From CAZAGD01 sp049699975 (GTDB taxonomy: Bacteria > Desulfobacterota > SM23-61): 7,984 nucleotides of DNA. Numbering within the stretch: position 1 is the first letter of the stretch; each line of letters begins with the position of its first letter. The notes under the pieces are model-generated. The model worked only from the letters and a program-made list of their open reading frames with translations, ran no database searches and was not told the origin of the DNA. Made by a program: the position numbers and the translations under genes. The stretch covers positions 1-7,984 of the forward strand of contig JBNAWB010000168.1 of assembly GCA_049699975.1 (NCBI GenBank), read 5' to 3'. Positions 1 to 6,470 of this stretch are shown here, one piece after another.

Positions 1-93
1 GCGTGGGGAGAGGGTTAGGTCGGAATCGACTCGTACCGAGGTGAGGGGTTAAGAACAGCAGATGTCATTTATTTAATGCTCTCATTAATAAAA
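1..93 (+). repeat. Rep-1 copy 1, cut by the window edge
   Basis: This is the right-hand part of a dispersed element also seen at 1217-1367 and 4193-4750. The shared stretch runs from the arm GCGTGGGGAGAGGG through the core TCGGAATCGACTCG and GAGGTGAGG to the AT-rich end ATGCTCTCATTAATA. The left half, known from the copy at 1217, would lie outside the window. No ORF is present. Confidence 0.85.
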
Positions 94-96
94 TTA

Positions 97-401
97 CTGA
101 CCGTCGAACAGTTTTAAATTTCGCTATTAAATGTGACCGGGCGGGAGGGGGAGAGGCGAAATTAAAATCGGCTGGGATAAGACTATCTTCCTCTTACCCA
201 CCTTTTTTCCGCAAAGAACGGCGGGGACAAGCCTGTCTGCTCCAGATAAGCTTAAATAATAACTCCTTTATTTTAAAATAGCTTCTTATCTTCCCCGCCC
301 ATCCCTATGCAAAAATAAGTGCCTCATTTTAATGAGCCTCTCCCCCTCCCGCCCTGAATTGCCCTGAAATTAAAAAAATCTAAAAAGTGATCAACGGTCA
401 G
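97..401. repeat. Rep-2 complete copy, MITE-like palindromic element
   Basis: A 305-base element bounded by imperfect terminal inverted repeats: CTGACCGTCGAACAGTTTT at 97 and its inverted counterpart ending ACGGTCAG at 401. Inside is a perfect 19-base inverted pair, 139-157 with 336-354, and deeper still an 8-base stem, GGCGGGGA (220-227) with TCCCCGCC (292-299). No protein is encoded. This nested symmetry fits a non-mobile-by-itself MITE or a large folded repeat. No clear target-site duplication is visible. Other pieces occur at 411-464, 4088-4136, 4500-4597, 4811-4985 and 7931-7984. Confidence 0.75.
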
Positions 402-410
402 CTTCCTTAT

Positions 411-464
411 CTAACCGTCTAACAGTTTTAATATTTCTCGCCAGCAGGAAATAGGCGGGAGGGG
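411..464 (+). repeat. Second left end of Rep-2
   Basis: Starting ten bases after the complete copy, CTAACCGTCTAACAGTTTTA repeats the left terminus of Rep-2 and is followed by AGGCGGGAGGGG, matching the inner arm. Only the end is present, so this is a solo terminus or a truncated second copy. Confidence 0.6.
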
Positions 465-481
465 AAGGAATTAAGGTTCTG

Positions 482-643
482 ATTCACCGCAGAGAACGCC
501 AAGGGCGCAGAAGAATTTTAAAGCCCCCCTCACCTTTTTCCTCTCCCCCCAGGGGAGAGGAGGTTCTGGATTTGCTACAGAGGGCACTGAGAAAATTATA
601 TATAATTTTTTAATCCTAAAAATCTGCGTTTATCTGCGTCCTA
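482..643. repeat. Mosaic of short dispersed repeats and hairpins
   Basis: This gene-free stretch contains: CACCGCAGAGAACGCCAAGG at 485, a type of repeat common in environmental bacterial genomes; a hairpin at 540-560 (CCTCTCCCC pairing with GGGGAGAGG, 3-base loop); ACAGAGGGCACTGAGAAAAT at 576; a perfect 18-base AT palindrome at 592-609; and AAATCTGCGTTTATCTGCGT at 620, which recurs at 2627 and 5040. No reading frame is credible. Confidence 0.6.
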
Positions 644-785
644 TAATCTCTCCTCTCCATCTGGAGACTGTGTCACCATCATTTTTTTCGTAGTGGCGAA
701 CGCAGCGTGGCCAGCACTTTAATTTCAATGCGTTACGAGATCGCCGCGGTCGCTGCGCTCCCTCGCGATGACATTAGGACACAGG
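644..785. repeat. REP-like inverted region
   Basis: CATCTGGAGACTGTGTCACC at 659 resembles the sequence at 4391-4409. GAGATCGCCGCGGTCGCTGC at 737, followed by CTCCCTCGCGATGACATT, is a version of the widespread bacterial repeat that reads GCGAGGGAGCGCAGCGACC on the other strand. The segment also ends in an inverted GTGTCC-like motif. It is a palindromic intergenic repeat with no ORF. Confidence 0.55.
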
Positions 786-856
786 CGAAGAGGAAGCGGG
801 GGTTAAAAGTATTTTTTGCCACAGAGGATAAAGAGATCACCGAGAATTTAAAGGTA

Positions 857-901
857 ACCCCTCCTTCCTCCCCTTAATTTAAGGGGAGGTTAGGTGGGGT
901 T
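857..901. repeat. Palindromic hairpin repeat
   Basis: CCTCCCCTTAA (867-877) pairs perfectly with TTAAGGGGAGG (879-889) around a single T, and the flanks AACCCCTCC and GGTGGGGTT extend the symmetry imperfectly. This is the widespread 'TCCCCTTAATTTAAGGGGA' type of intergenic repeat. No gene lies close enough for it to be called a terminator. Confidence 0.65.
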
Positions 902-931
902 AAAGAATTTGCCAAGTGGAGAGTGGGAATT

Positions 932-989
932 GTAGGGCAAGGGTTTATTCCTGGCCGCATTTTCGGCAAGCCCTAAAGGCTTGCCCTAC
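932..989. repeat. Inverted repeat GTAGGGCAAG ... CTTGCCCTAC
   Basis: Two perfect 10-base arms, at 932-941 and 980-989, flank 38 bases that hold a second GGCAAGCCCTAAAGGCTTGC symmetry. The same motif forms a tight hairpin at 4764-4787, so this is another dispersed family. The following 1004-1216 stretch holds degenerate repeat pieces (CCACCAAAGGACGC; GCGCTCTGCGAGCTCTGGGA) and AT-rich DNA without a gene. Confidence 0.6.
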
Positions 990-1216
990 ATTTCATGCTT
1001 AACCACCAAAGGACGCCCATCCAGGGCATATATTTTTTAAAAATATTTTACAGTCCTTTCTTTGAGCGCTCTGCGAGCTCTGGGAGATTTTCTCTTTTTC
1101 CTAAATAAAATTTAAAGAATTGGCAAATACGTAGTACAGAGATTTTTATAATTCAAAAATTTTTAACTTGCCTTATTTTTTGCGTAAATGTGCCACTGCA
1201 TCACTTCCTTACTACA

Positions 1217-1367
1217 TATTACTCGGAGCGATTAAATATTTACACTTATTCCCCTCACCCTCCCCTCTCCCCAGGCGTGGGGAGAGGGAAGGGTCGGAAT
1301 CGACTCGTTCCGAGGTGAGGGGCTAAGAACAGCAGATGTCATTTATTTAATGCTCTCATTAATAAAA
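1217..1367. repeat. Rep-1 copy 2, intact MITE-like element
   Basis: An about 150-base element. Its left end GGAGCGATTAAATATTTA matches 4203-4219. Its right end ATTTATTTAATGCTC is an imperfect inverted copy of the left. Within it is a perfect hairpin, CCCTCTCCCC (1263-1272) with GGGGAGAGGG (1279-1288), and then TCGGAA (1294-1299) with TTCCGA (1308-1313). It ends 12 bases before the stop codon of the radical SAM gene at 1380, so operon transcripts would run straight into the hairpin. Confidence 0.8.
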
Positions 1368-1379
1368 CTTAAGAAACGT

Positions 1380-2132
1380 TTATTTTTCCGGATAGTGACA
1401 GCTATAATATTTCAAATTAGCCCGCTGGAGTTTCTCTCTCACATGGGGATACAAGATTACTTCCTCCCGCTCAATCTCACTATGCATTCGCGGATCAATC
1501 TTCCAGATGGTAGAATAGAGTAGATCGATATTTTCTCTCTTGGAAAAAGAGATCATCACCGCTGGATGAGCACTTACGCCCGCATTTTTTAAATTGCGTA
1601 AAGCTGCTAATTGCCATTGAAAGCCTTTGGGATCAGCTCCAGTTAATAAAGCAAACTCTTCTTCTGTACAGCCTTTAAAAGAGACGCGCACATGCACAAA
1701 AGGATATAAAGCTAACTCTCGGGCATAAGATTCATCCGCGCCAAGGAGAATGCCATTTGTCTCTAAAATAAAGCTGATTCTTTTGTTCTGCAAAGTATTG
1801 AGAAGCGCAATTAGGTGGGCACGGCCAATAGTCGGTTCCCCCCCACTCAAACGCAATTGCTTTATTCTCTTGGAACGGGCCATTTTCAACAATCTTTCGG
1901 CCACGGCTTGCGGCGTTAAAAACTCCCCTTCCCCTTTTCCTAATAAAAGAGAATTTTGGTGCACCCAACAAAATTTACATGTTAACCCGCAGCCAACACA
2001 ATCAGCCGTAATTACCCCTCCGTACCAGCGATCATAGCGGAATCGGTAATACTTTCTTAAATCTCCACCCACTCTTTTTTGCACAATCAATTTTTCTATT
2101 TTTTTATGGTTTTCAACGGGATCGTAACTCAA
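1380..2132 (-). CDS. Radical SAM protein, uncharacterised family
   Basis: The 250-residue protein has the radical SAM cluster motif C48-x3-C52-x2-C55, followed by aromatic W56, which would hold a 4Fe-4S cluster for reductive cleavage of S-adenosylmethionine. S96-G-G-E-P100 is the usual SAM-binding strand. Two further cysteines, C45 and C245, lie outside the motif. Length fits a bare core domain with no accessory cluster domain. From memory it resembles the short uncharacterised radical SAM enzymes grouped as COG5014, with the YDRWYGG...ADCVGCGLTC entry, but the substrate is unknown. The start is TTG at 2132. Its Shine-Dalgarno GAGG lies inside the last codons of the upstream TPM gene, whose stop is only six bases away, so translation is probably coupled. 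It is the last gene of the lemA operon. Confidence 0.88.
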   Translation of the reverse strand: MSYDPVENHKKIEKLIVQKRVGGDLRKYYRFRYDRWYGGVITADCVGCGLTCKFCWVHQNSLLLGKGEGEFLTPQAVAERLLKMARSKRIKQLRLSGGEPTIGRAHLIALLNTLQNKRISFILETNGILLGADESYARELALYPFVHVRVSFKGCTEEEFALLTGADPKGFQWQLAALRNLKNAGVSAHPAVMISFSKRENIDLLYSTIWKIDPRMHSEIEREEVILYPHVREKLQRANLKYYSCHYPEK

Positions 2133-2138
2133 ATTTGC

Positions 2139-2585
2139 CTATCCCTCGCTAATAATGTCCGGAAGTTCATTTTGGTCATCTTTTTCAATGGGAAAATATG
2201 TTTTCAACTTTTCGCCAATTTCTCTTATGCTCCAGCAGAGACCTTCGCAAAATTTCCCATCCCGAAAAAATTTTTGCATTTCATCTTTTATATCTTCCCA
2301 ATAATTAGGCGGTACAGCTTTATGTATTCCTTCATCACCGATGATCGCAAATTTTCTATGCTGGGGGTTAAGATAAATGAGGACTCCATTCCGATATTTA
2401 GTTTTGGTCATGCCCAATTGGTGAAAAACCTTTTTGGCTTTTTCTAAGGCATCCCCCTCTAAATGGTGATCTAAATGCACGCGAATTTCTCCGGAAGTTT
2501 TATCTTCTGCCTGGCGAATTTCTGCAATAATCCGCTCTTGTTCTTCTTGATTAAAAAATTTTTTAGGATGCTTTGGCCAAAACAT
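2139..2585 (-). CDS. TPM-domain protein, no signal peptide
   Basis: The 148-residue protein is a single TPM domain (formerly DUF477). Recognisable landmarks are TSGEIRVHLD near residues 30-39, the K-Y-R-N-G-V-L-I-Y strand near 63-71, IIGDEGIHKAVP near 81-92, and the C-terminal DDQNELPDIISEG, which is typical of the short soluble TPM proteins that follow a longer TPM gene. There is no signal peptide or membrane segment, so it probably acts in the cytoplasm. Some plant TPM proteins are reported acid phosphatases, but the biochemical role in bacteria is unsettled. The ATG start has no strong Shine-Dalgarno. The 76-base gap to the upstream TPM gene holds a dispersed repeat. The stop overlaps the ribosome-binding region of the next gene. 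Confidence 0.88.
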   Translation of the reverse strand: MFWPKHPKKFFNQEEQERIIAEIRQAEDKTSGEIRVHLDHHLEGDALEKAKKVFHQLGMTKTKYRNGVLIYLNPQHRKFAIIGDEGIHKAVPPNYWEDIKDEMQKFFRDGKFCEGLCWSIREIGEKLKTYFPIEKDDQNELPDIISEG

Positions 2586-2612
2586 AGCAAAACTATTAAT
2601 TCTACTTATTTA

Positions 2613-2645
2613 TAATCCTGAAAATCTGCGTTTATCTGCCTCCAA
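2613..2645 (+). repeat. Dispersed repeat AAAATCTGCGTTTATCTGC inside the operon
   Basis: TATAATCCTGAAAATCTGCG followed by TTTATCTGCCTCC matches copies at about 612-643 and 5031-5064 (consensus AATCTGCGTTYATCTGCGTCC). Here it occupies most of the gap between the two TPM genes, so it is transcribed within the mRNA, antisense to the orientation given. Confidence 0.7.
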
Positions 2646-2661
2646 TGATTTTTTTTAATTT

Positions 2662-3414
2662 TTACCAATTTCCGCTCGCTCCTCCGCCACCAAACTCACC
2701 TCCACCTCCTGAAAACCCTCCTCCAGAAAAACCTCCACCTGAAAATCCGCCACTACCCCAAATCCCTCCCGAATGCCAACCCCTTGATCCTCCCGAGTAA
2801 AAATATCTCCTTCTGCTTAGGCGATGCATGGCAATAACCACGCCAAAAAACAAAATAAAAAACAAAAAAGGCCACCACGAGGAAAAGGTAACCTCTCTTT
2901 GGACAGTGGGGCGCCCTTTATATTCTCCTCTGGTGGCTGCCATAAGGGCATTGAGGCCTGCTTCAATTCCTTGGTAAAATTGTCCGGCCTTGAAGCGCGG
3001 GGCAATTTCCTGCCGAATAATCAAACCTGCCAATGCATCAGGTAAGACTCCTTCCAATCCATAGCCCACTTCGAGGCGGATTTTGCGGTCATTTTTTACG
3101 ATTAATAAAATAACGCCATTATTCCTTCCTTTCTGGCCTACTTTCCATTTTTCTGCCAGACGAATGGAGAAGTCTTCTAAGCTATCTCCTTTTAAAGTAG
3201 GAATTAACACCACTACAATCTGGTTTGTGGTTTCCCTCTCGAAGGCCATGAGCTTTTTTTCTAAAGCCAAGATCTCCTCCCTCGAAAGGGTTCCTGTAAA
3301 ATCATTAACCCAACCTATGGGCCGCTCGGGAACTTCCAGCGCCCAAGCTGGGGTCATGATTAAACTCAGGCATAATCCTAAAAAGACGATTACTTTAAAT
3401 TTCCAAAAATTCAA
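2662..3414 (-). CDS. Secreted, membrane-anchored TPM-domain protein with Gly-rich tail
   Basis: The 250-residue protein has an N-terminal signal peptide (hydrophobic residues 8-20, likely cut after AWA at 25). A TPM domain follows at about 33-160, with V36-N-D-F-T-G entry, N98-N-G-V-I-L-L strand and VGYGLEGVLPDA at 116-127. A membrane segment lies at about 178-196, then a basic stretch RLSRRR and a tail very rich in Gly and Ser, with three FSGGG repeats (224-238) ending GGGGASGNW. This is the classical partner of LemA; the TPM domain should lie outside the cytoplasmic membrane. The start is TTG with AGGA eight bases upstream. The only in-frame ATG codons downstream would destroy the signal peptide. 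It begins 23 bases after the lemA stop. Confidence 0.9.
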   Translation of the reverse strand: MNFWKFKVIVFLGLCLSLIMTPAWALEVPERPIGWVNDFTGTLSREEILALEKKLMAFERETTNQIVVVLIPTLKGDSLEDFSIRLAEKWKVGQKGRNNGVILLIVKNDRKIRLEVGYGLEGVLPDALAGLIIRQEIAPRFKAGQFYQGIEAGLNALMAATRGEYKGRPTVQREVTFSSWWPFLFFILFFGVVIAMHRLSRRRYFYSGGSRGWHSGGIWGSGGFSGGGFSGGGFSGGGGEFGGGGASGNW

Positions 3415-3437
3415 AATATTTTCCTAAATTGGTAGTT

Positions 3438-4007
3438 TTAAAATTTAACTGTCGGAACTTTTTTGGCGCTAGCTTCTGCTTCAAATAAGGGCATTCTCTC
3501 AAATCCAAATAGATTGGCAAACAAAACCCCAGGGAAAGTCCTTATCTTCTTATTATAATTCATAACTGCCTGGTTATAGCGCCGCCTTTCCACACTGATG
3601 CGGTTTTCTGTCCCCTCTAATTGATCTTGGAGCTTTAAGAAATTTTGGTTTGATTTTAATTCGGGGTAACGTTCCACCACTACCATCAGCCTGGATAAAG
3701 CGCTCTCTAAACCCTGGGCAGCTTGCAGCGACTTATTAATATCCTTGGCATTCCGCGCCTCGCCCCATTGACTGCGCAGGCGAGTAATCTCTTCTAAAAC
3801 ATCCCTTTCTTGCTTGGCATATCCCTTAACTGTTTCGACCAGATTCGGAATTAAATCCGCCCTCCTTTGGTACTGGTTTTCCACTTGCGCCCAGGCCGTC
3901 CGCGCCTCCTCTTGCGCGCTCACCAAAGCATTATAGACTCCAAATGCTCCTACGACTAAAATTCCCACAATTATAAGCGGAATAAGGATAGCCAACGTTT
4001 TATTCAT
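3438..4007 (-). CDS. lemA: LemA family protein
   Basis: The 189-residue protein has a short N-terminal tail and one membrane helix at about 5-24, then helical sequence facing outward. Diagnostic stretches are AWAQVENQYQRRADLIPNLV (38-57) with ETVKGYA after it, and the C-terminal TENRISVERRRYNQAVMNYN (131-150) with FPGVLFANLFGF and the ending AEASAKKVPTVKF. Length and both ends match the family, so the gene is complete. LemA proteins form coiled-coil bundles at the membrane; their exact role is uncertain. The ATG has a strong Shine-Dalgarno (AGGAGGG) six bases upstream and is the first gene of the operon after the promoter at 4037-4065. Pairing with a TPM gene directly downstream is the usual context. 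Confidence 0.95.
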   Translation of the reverse strand: MNKTLAILIPLIIVGILVVGAFGVYNALVSAQEEARTAWAQVENQYQRRADLIPNLVETVKGYAKQERDVLEEITRLRSQWGEARNAKDINKSLQAAQGLESALSRLMVVVERYPELKSNQNFLKLQDQLEGTENRISVERRRYNQAVMNYNKKIRTFPGVLFANLFGFERMPLFEAEASAKKVPTVKF

Positions 4008-4036
4008 GAAGCCCTCCTCTTCCTTTATTTAATAAT

Positions 4037-4065
4037 AATGTAACATGGCCTATTCTTTCTTTCAA
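4037..4065 (-). promoter_or_regulatory. Sigma70-type promoter of the lemA operon
   Basis: On the minus strand TTGAAA (4065-4060) is followed after exactly 17 bases by TACATT (4042-4037). The predicted transcript start is about 4030, giving a leader of some 22 bases that contains the AGGAGG ribosome-binding site. Confidence 0.6.
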
Positions 4066-4087
4066 CTAAGCCCTCCATTTCGGATTC

Positions 4088-4136
4088 CTGACCATCTAAA
4101 ATTTTTATCTGACCGTCAATCAGTCTTTTGATAAAT
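4088..4136 (+). repeat. Two tandem Rep-2 left ends
   Basis: CTGACCATCTAAAATTTTTA (4088) and CTGACCGTCAATCAGTCTTT (4109) are two successive versions of the Rep-2 terminus, 21 bases apart, matching 97 and 7931. They begin just upstream of the lemA promoter. Confidence 0.55.
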
Positions 4137-4245
4137 AGCTAAATATGGCTTGAACAGAGGCAATGGATCGAAATTGAAAAGGGAAAGGCGAATTATTAAT
4201 CAGAGCGATTAAATATTTAAACTCATTCCCCTCACTCCCCCCGAA

Positions 4246-4377
4246 GCTGTGAGAAAATTGATTCAGTTCTTTTTGGGTCATTCCGGCGAAAGCCGGAATC
4301 CAGTGTTTTCAAGGCGTTACTAACTACCCGGACTCCGGTTTTCACCGTAGTGACGGCTAAAATTCAATTTTTCACAC
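4246..4377. repeat. REP pair inside flanking inverted repeats
   Basis: The outer arms TGTGAGAAAATTGATT (4247) and AATTCAATTTTTCACA (4361) are inverted copies. Between them lie GTCATTCCGGCGAAAGCCGG (4279) and, inverted, CCGGACTCCGGTTTTCACCG (4329), two facing copies of the widespread 'CCGGCGAAAGCCGGAATCC' REP sequence. The whole could fold into a long stem. Confidence 0.7.
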
Positions 4378-4432
4378 CTTCCCCTCTCCCCATGGAGGCA
4401 GTGTCACAATGGCTAGGAAAAAGCAGAATCAA

Positions 4433-4613
4433 GCCAGAGGCAGGCATGAATGAAGAAGCATCGGCGGGAGAGGAAGATGTTTAAAATTTACCAACGATTT
4501 TCCGCAAAGGGCGGCGGATTGTTAAACTAATCAATATGATTAAGCTTCTAAATCCGCCCGTACCTATGGAAAATCCACTGCCTCATGATTCTGAATGAAT
4601 GCCTGCCTCTGGC
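4433..4613. repeat. 181-base inverted-repeat element with Rep-2-like core
   Basis: The perfect 15-base arms GCCAGAGGCAGGCAT (4433-4447) and ATGCCTGCCTCTGGC (4599-4613) bound a core sharing TTCCGCAAAG (4500) and CCTATG...TGCCTCAT (4563-4585) with Rep-2 at 207 and 304. An internal stem, GGCGGATT (4513-4520) with AATCCGCC (4551-4558), occupies the position of the differing stem in Rep-2. Confidence 0.65.
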
Positions 4614-4763
4614 TCTTTCAGCCAAGAATAGTCATTATATAGCTATGACACATTCTCCATGCGGGGGGAGAAGGTTAGGTCGGAATCGACTCGTACCGAG
4701 GTGAGGAGTTAAAAATAGCAGATATCATTTATTAATGCTCTTATTAATAATTTATCAATTCAT

Positions 4764-4787
4764 AGTAGGGCAAGCCCTTGTCCTACT
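4764..4787. repeat. Tight hairpin AGTAGGGCAAG / CTTGTCCTACT
   Basis: Two 11-base arms around a CC loop pair fully, with one G-T wobble. It is the compact form of the inverted repeat at 932-989. There is no T-run after it and no gene ends close by, so I do not call it a terminator. Confidence 0.6.
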
Positions 4788-4810
4788 ACGCATAGCGAAA
4801 TTATTAATTT

Positions 4811-4985
4811 ATAAGCTTAAAAATAAATCTGCTTTTCTACCCAGAGTAGGTTGTTAATCTTCTCTATCCGTACTTATTAACGAGCCAGTACCTCATTTTA
4901 ATGAGCCTTACTTGCCTTCGCCTGAGCTCCAGACGGTTTTATCAATTCCAGCTCAAGTTCAAATTTAAGAGTAATTAACGGTCAG
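4811..4985. repeat. Partial Rep-2 copy, right half
   Basis: ATAAGCTTAAAAATAAAT (about 4811) and CTATCCGTAC...TACCTCATTTTAATGAGCC (4864-4906) match 245-260 and 300-338 of the complete Rep-2. The segment closes with the right terminus ACGGTCAG (4978-4985). It ends 12 bases before the -35 box of rph. Confidence 0.6.
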
Positions 4986-4997
4986 AAATTTATACCT

Positions 4998-5026
4998 TTG
5001 ACTTCCTAAAGTTATTAGTTTATTTT
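4998..5026 (+). promoter_or_regulatory. Sigma70-type promoter for rph-rdgB
   Basis: TTGACT (4998-5003), a 17-base spacer and TATTTT (5021-5026) form a good vegetative promoter. The start of transcription would be near 5033, giving a leader of about 50 bases that is mostly a dispersed repeat. Confidence 0.6.
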
Positions 5027-5030
5027 TATT

Positions 5031-5064
5031 TAGATCTTGTAAATCTGCGTTCATCTGCGTCCAA
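5031..5064 (+). repeat. Dispersed repeat in the rph leader
   Basis: AAATCTGCGTTCATCTGCGT (5040) followed by CC matches the copies at 620 and 2627. It lies between the promoter and the ribosome-binding site AAGGGGAGG (5067-5075) of rph. Confidence 0.7.
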
Positions 5065-5082
5065 TTAAGGGGAGGAATATTT

Positions 5083-5817
5083 ATGCGTTCAGATGGTCGG
5101 AAATATCTCCAGATGAGGCCGGTCAAAATTACCCGCTCCTTTCTCAAACATGCCGAAGGATCTGCTTTAATCGAGTTAGGGGAGACCAAAGTTATTTGTG
5201 CAGCCAGTGTTGAAGAAGACGTGCCTAGGTTCTTAAAAGAAACCAATCAAGGATGGATAACTGCCGAATACGCCATGATTCCGCGGGCAACGCTGACCCG
5301 TACAGCCCGCGAGTCAGCTCTCGGCAGAGTTGGGGGACGTACCCATGAAATTCAGCGCTTGATTGGCCGTTCTTTGCGGGCCGTAGTCGATTTGACTTCC
5401 TTTGGTAAACGCACTATCTGGATCGATTGCGATGTAATTCAGGCCGATGGGGGAACAAGAACGGCAGCCATTACTGGATCTTTTATAGCCTTAGCTGACG
5501 CTTTTTCTTTTCTGCAAAAAAAGAATTTGCTTATTTCTCCTCCTTTGAAAGACACAGTGGCAGCCATTTCTATCGGCCTTATTGATGGCTCAATATACCT
5601 GGATTTAAACTATGAAGAAGATTCGCGGGCCGAAGTGGATATGAATATCGTCATGACCGGAAAAGGTAGGATAGTAGAAATTCAAGGGACTGCTGAACGT
5701 ACCCCTTTTGGGGAGGATGCTTTAGAAAAAATGCTGGCCGCTGCCAAGAAGGCTATTTTTCAATTAACTAAAATGCAGAAAAAAGTTTTAGGACCTACTA
5801 AAGGATTGTGGGCTTGA
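5083..5817 (+). CDS. rph: Ribonuclease PH
   Basis: The 244-residue phosphorolytic 3'-to-5' exoribonuclease trims the 3' ends of tRNA precursors, releasing nucleoside diphosphates; the family forms a hexameric ring. The sequence begins with the hallmark MRSDGRKYLQMRPVKI and contains GWITAEYAMIPRAT (57-70), GGRTHEIQRLIGRSLRA (84-100) with phosphate-binding R86, DCDVIQADGGTRTAAITG (115-132) with the phosphate-binding G124-T-R126, and D180 and D186 in the expected metal/catalytic positions. The length is normal for an RNase PH without a C-terminal fusion. The ATG has a very strong Shine-Dalgarno, GGGGAGG, seven bases upstream. Its last codons overlap the start of rdgB, and a tRNA gene lies downstream. 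Confidence 0.97.
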   Translation: MRSDGRKYLQMRPVKITRSFLKHAEGSALIELGETKVICAASVEEDVPRFLKETNQGWITAEYAMIPRATLTRTARESALGRVGGRTHEIQRLIGRSLRAVVDLTSFGKRTIWIDCDVIQADGGTRTAAITGSFIALADAFSFLQKKNLLISPPLKDTVAAISIGLIDGSIYLDLNYEEDSRAEVDMNIVMTGKGRIVEIQGTAERTPFGEDALEKMLAAAKKAIFQLTKMQKKVLGPTKGLWA

Positions 5818-6449
5818 TAAAAAAGAAAAATTTCCAAAAGGAAATAGTAATTGCCACCCGAAACAGGGGAAAAATGATGGAAATTGCTTCCATCCTAAAG
5901 TCTTCCAAAATTAAATTCCTTTCTATATTAGACTTTCCCCAGATTCCAGAAATCATCGAGGATGGAACAACTTTCGCCGAAAATGCGCAAAAGAAAGCCT
6001 CTGTTATTTCGCGATTGACCGGGCATTTAGCCATAGCAGATGACTCGGGTCTATGTGTGGAAGCGCTCCAGGGAAAACCAGGAATTTTTTCTTCCAGGTT
6101 TGCTGGGGAAAACGCAAATGACGCGGAGAGATGCCAACAGCTTCTCTCCCAGCTGGAGGGCATTCCTCTTGACCAAAGAAAAGCCATTTTCATCTGCGCC
6201 ATAGCGATTGCCAGTCCAGAAGGGAAAATGGAAGTAGTTGAGGGAAAATGTTCCGGATTAATTTCCCTTTATCCTCGAGGAACTCATGGATTTGGCTTTG
6301 ATCCCATTTTTTTCTTGCCCAAATTAGGTAAGACAATGGCCGAATTGAGCCCAGAGGAAAAGAATAAAATTAGCCATCGCTCCCGCGCTCTAAGAAAAAT
6401 TAAAAAAATACTGCCCGCTTTTTTAACTTCATCTTGCCAGAATAAATGA
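5814..6449 (+). CDS. rdgB: XTP/dITP pyrophosphatase (RdgB/HAM1 family)
   Basis: The enzyme hydrolyses non-canonical purine triphosphates (dITP, XTP, ITP) to monophosphates, keeping them out of nucleic acids. Visible motifs: IVIATRNRGK near the N terminus (substrate-binding loop), EDGTTFAENA, the catalytic IADDSGLCVEAL, SSRFAGENA, HGFGFDPIFF and AELSPEEKNKISHRSRAL. Length, about 211 residues, is normal. Two starts are possible: GTG at 5808, with only two bases after AAAGGA, and TTG at 5814, with eight. I prefer TTG, which overlaps the rph stop as TTGA and implies translational coupling. The rph-rdgB pair is common in bacteria. GFGFDP replaces the more usual GFGYDP, a conservative change. Confidence 0.95.
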   Translation: MIKKKNFQKEIVIATRNRGKMMEIASILKSSKIKFLSILDFPQIPEIIEDGTTFAENAQKKASVISRLTGHLAIADDSGLCVEALQGKPGIFSSRFAGENANDAERCQQLLSQLEGIPLDQRKAIFICAIAIASPEGKMEVVEGKCSGLISLYPRGTHGFGFDPIFFLPKLGKTMAELSPEEKNKISHRSRALRKIKKILPAFLTSSCQNK

Positions 6450-6470
6450 AACCATGATATAAAAAATTAA

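Larger units (their letters stand above)
4193..4750. repeat. Rep-1 copy 3, split by nested repeats
   Basis: The left terminus TTATTAATCAGAGCGATTAA (4193) with TTCCCCTCAC matches the left half of the intact copy at 1217. The right terminus, from GCGGGGGGAG (4661) through TCGGAATCGACTCG to ATGCTCTTATTAATAA (4750), matches its right half. The two ends are inverted copies of each other. In the intact element the halves are contiguous; here about 420 bases of other repeats lie between them. No gene is present. Confidence 0.65.

Noticed and set aside
1..1379. Possible CRISPR array or coding gene in the repeat-rich left region
   Set aside because: Repeats are of several families, irregularly spaced and partly inverted, with no constant spacers. 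No credible frame exists on either strand.
1750..2037. Plus-strand 95-residue ORF, and the minus-strand 79-residue ORF at 1732-1971
   Set aside because: Both are other-frame shadows of the radical SAM gene, whose motifs are unmistakable.
4965..5246. Minus-strand 93-residue ORF
   Set aside because: It is antisense to the rph promoter, leader and first codons and shows no family features.
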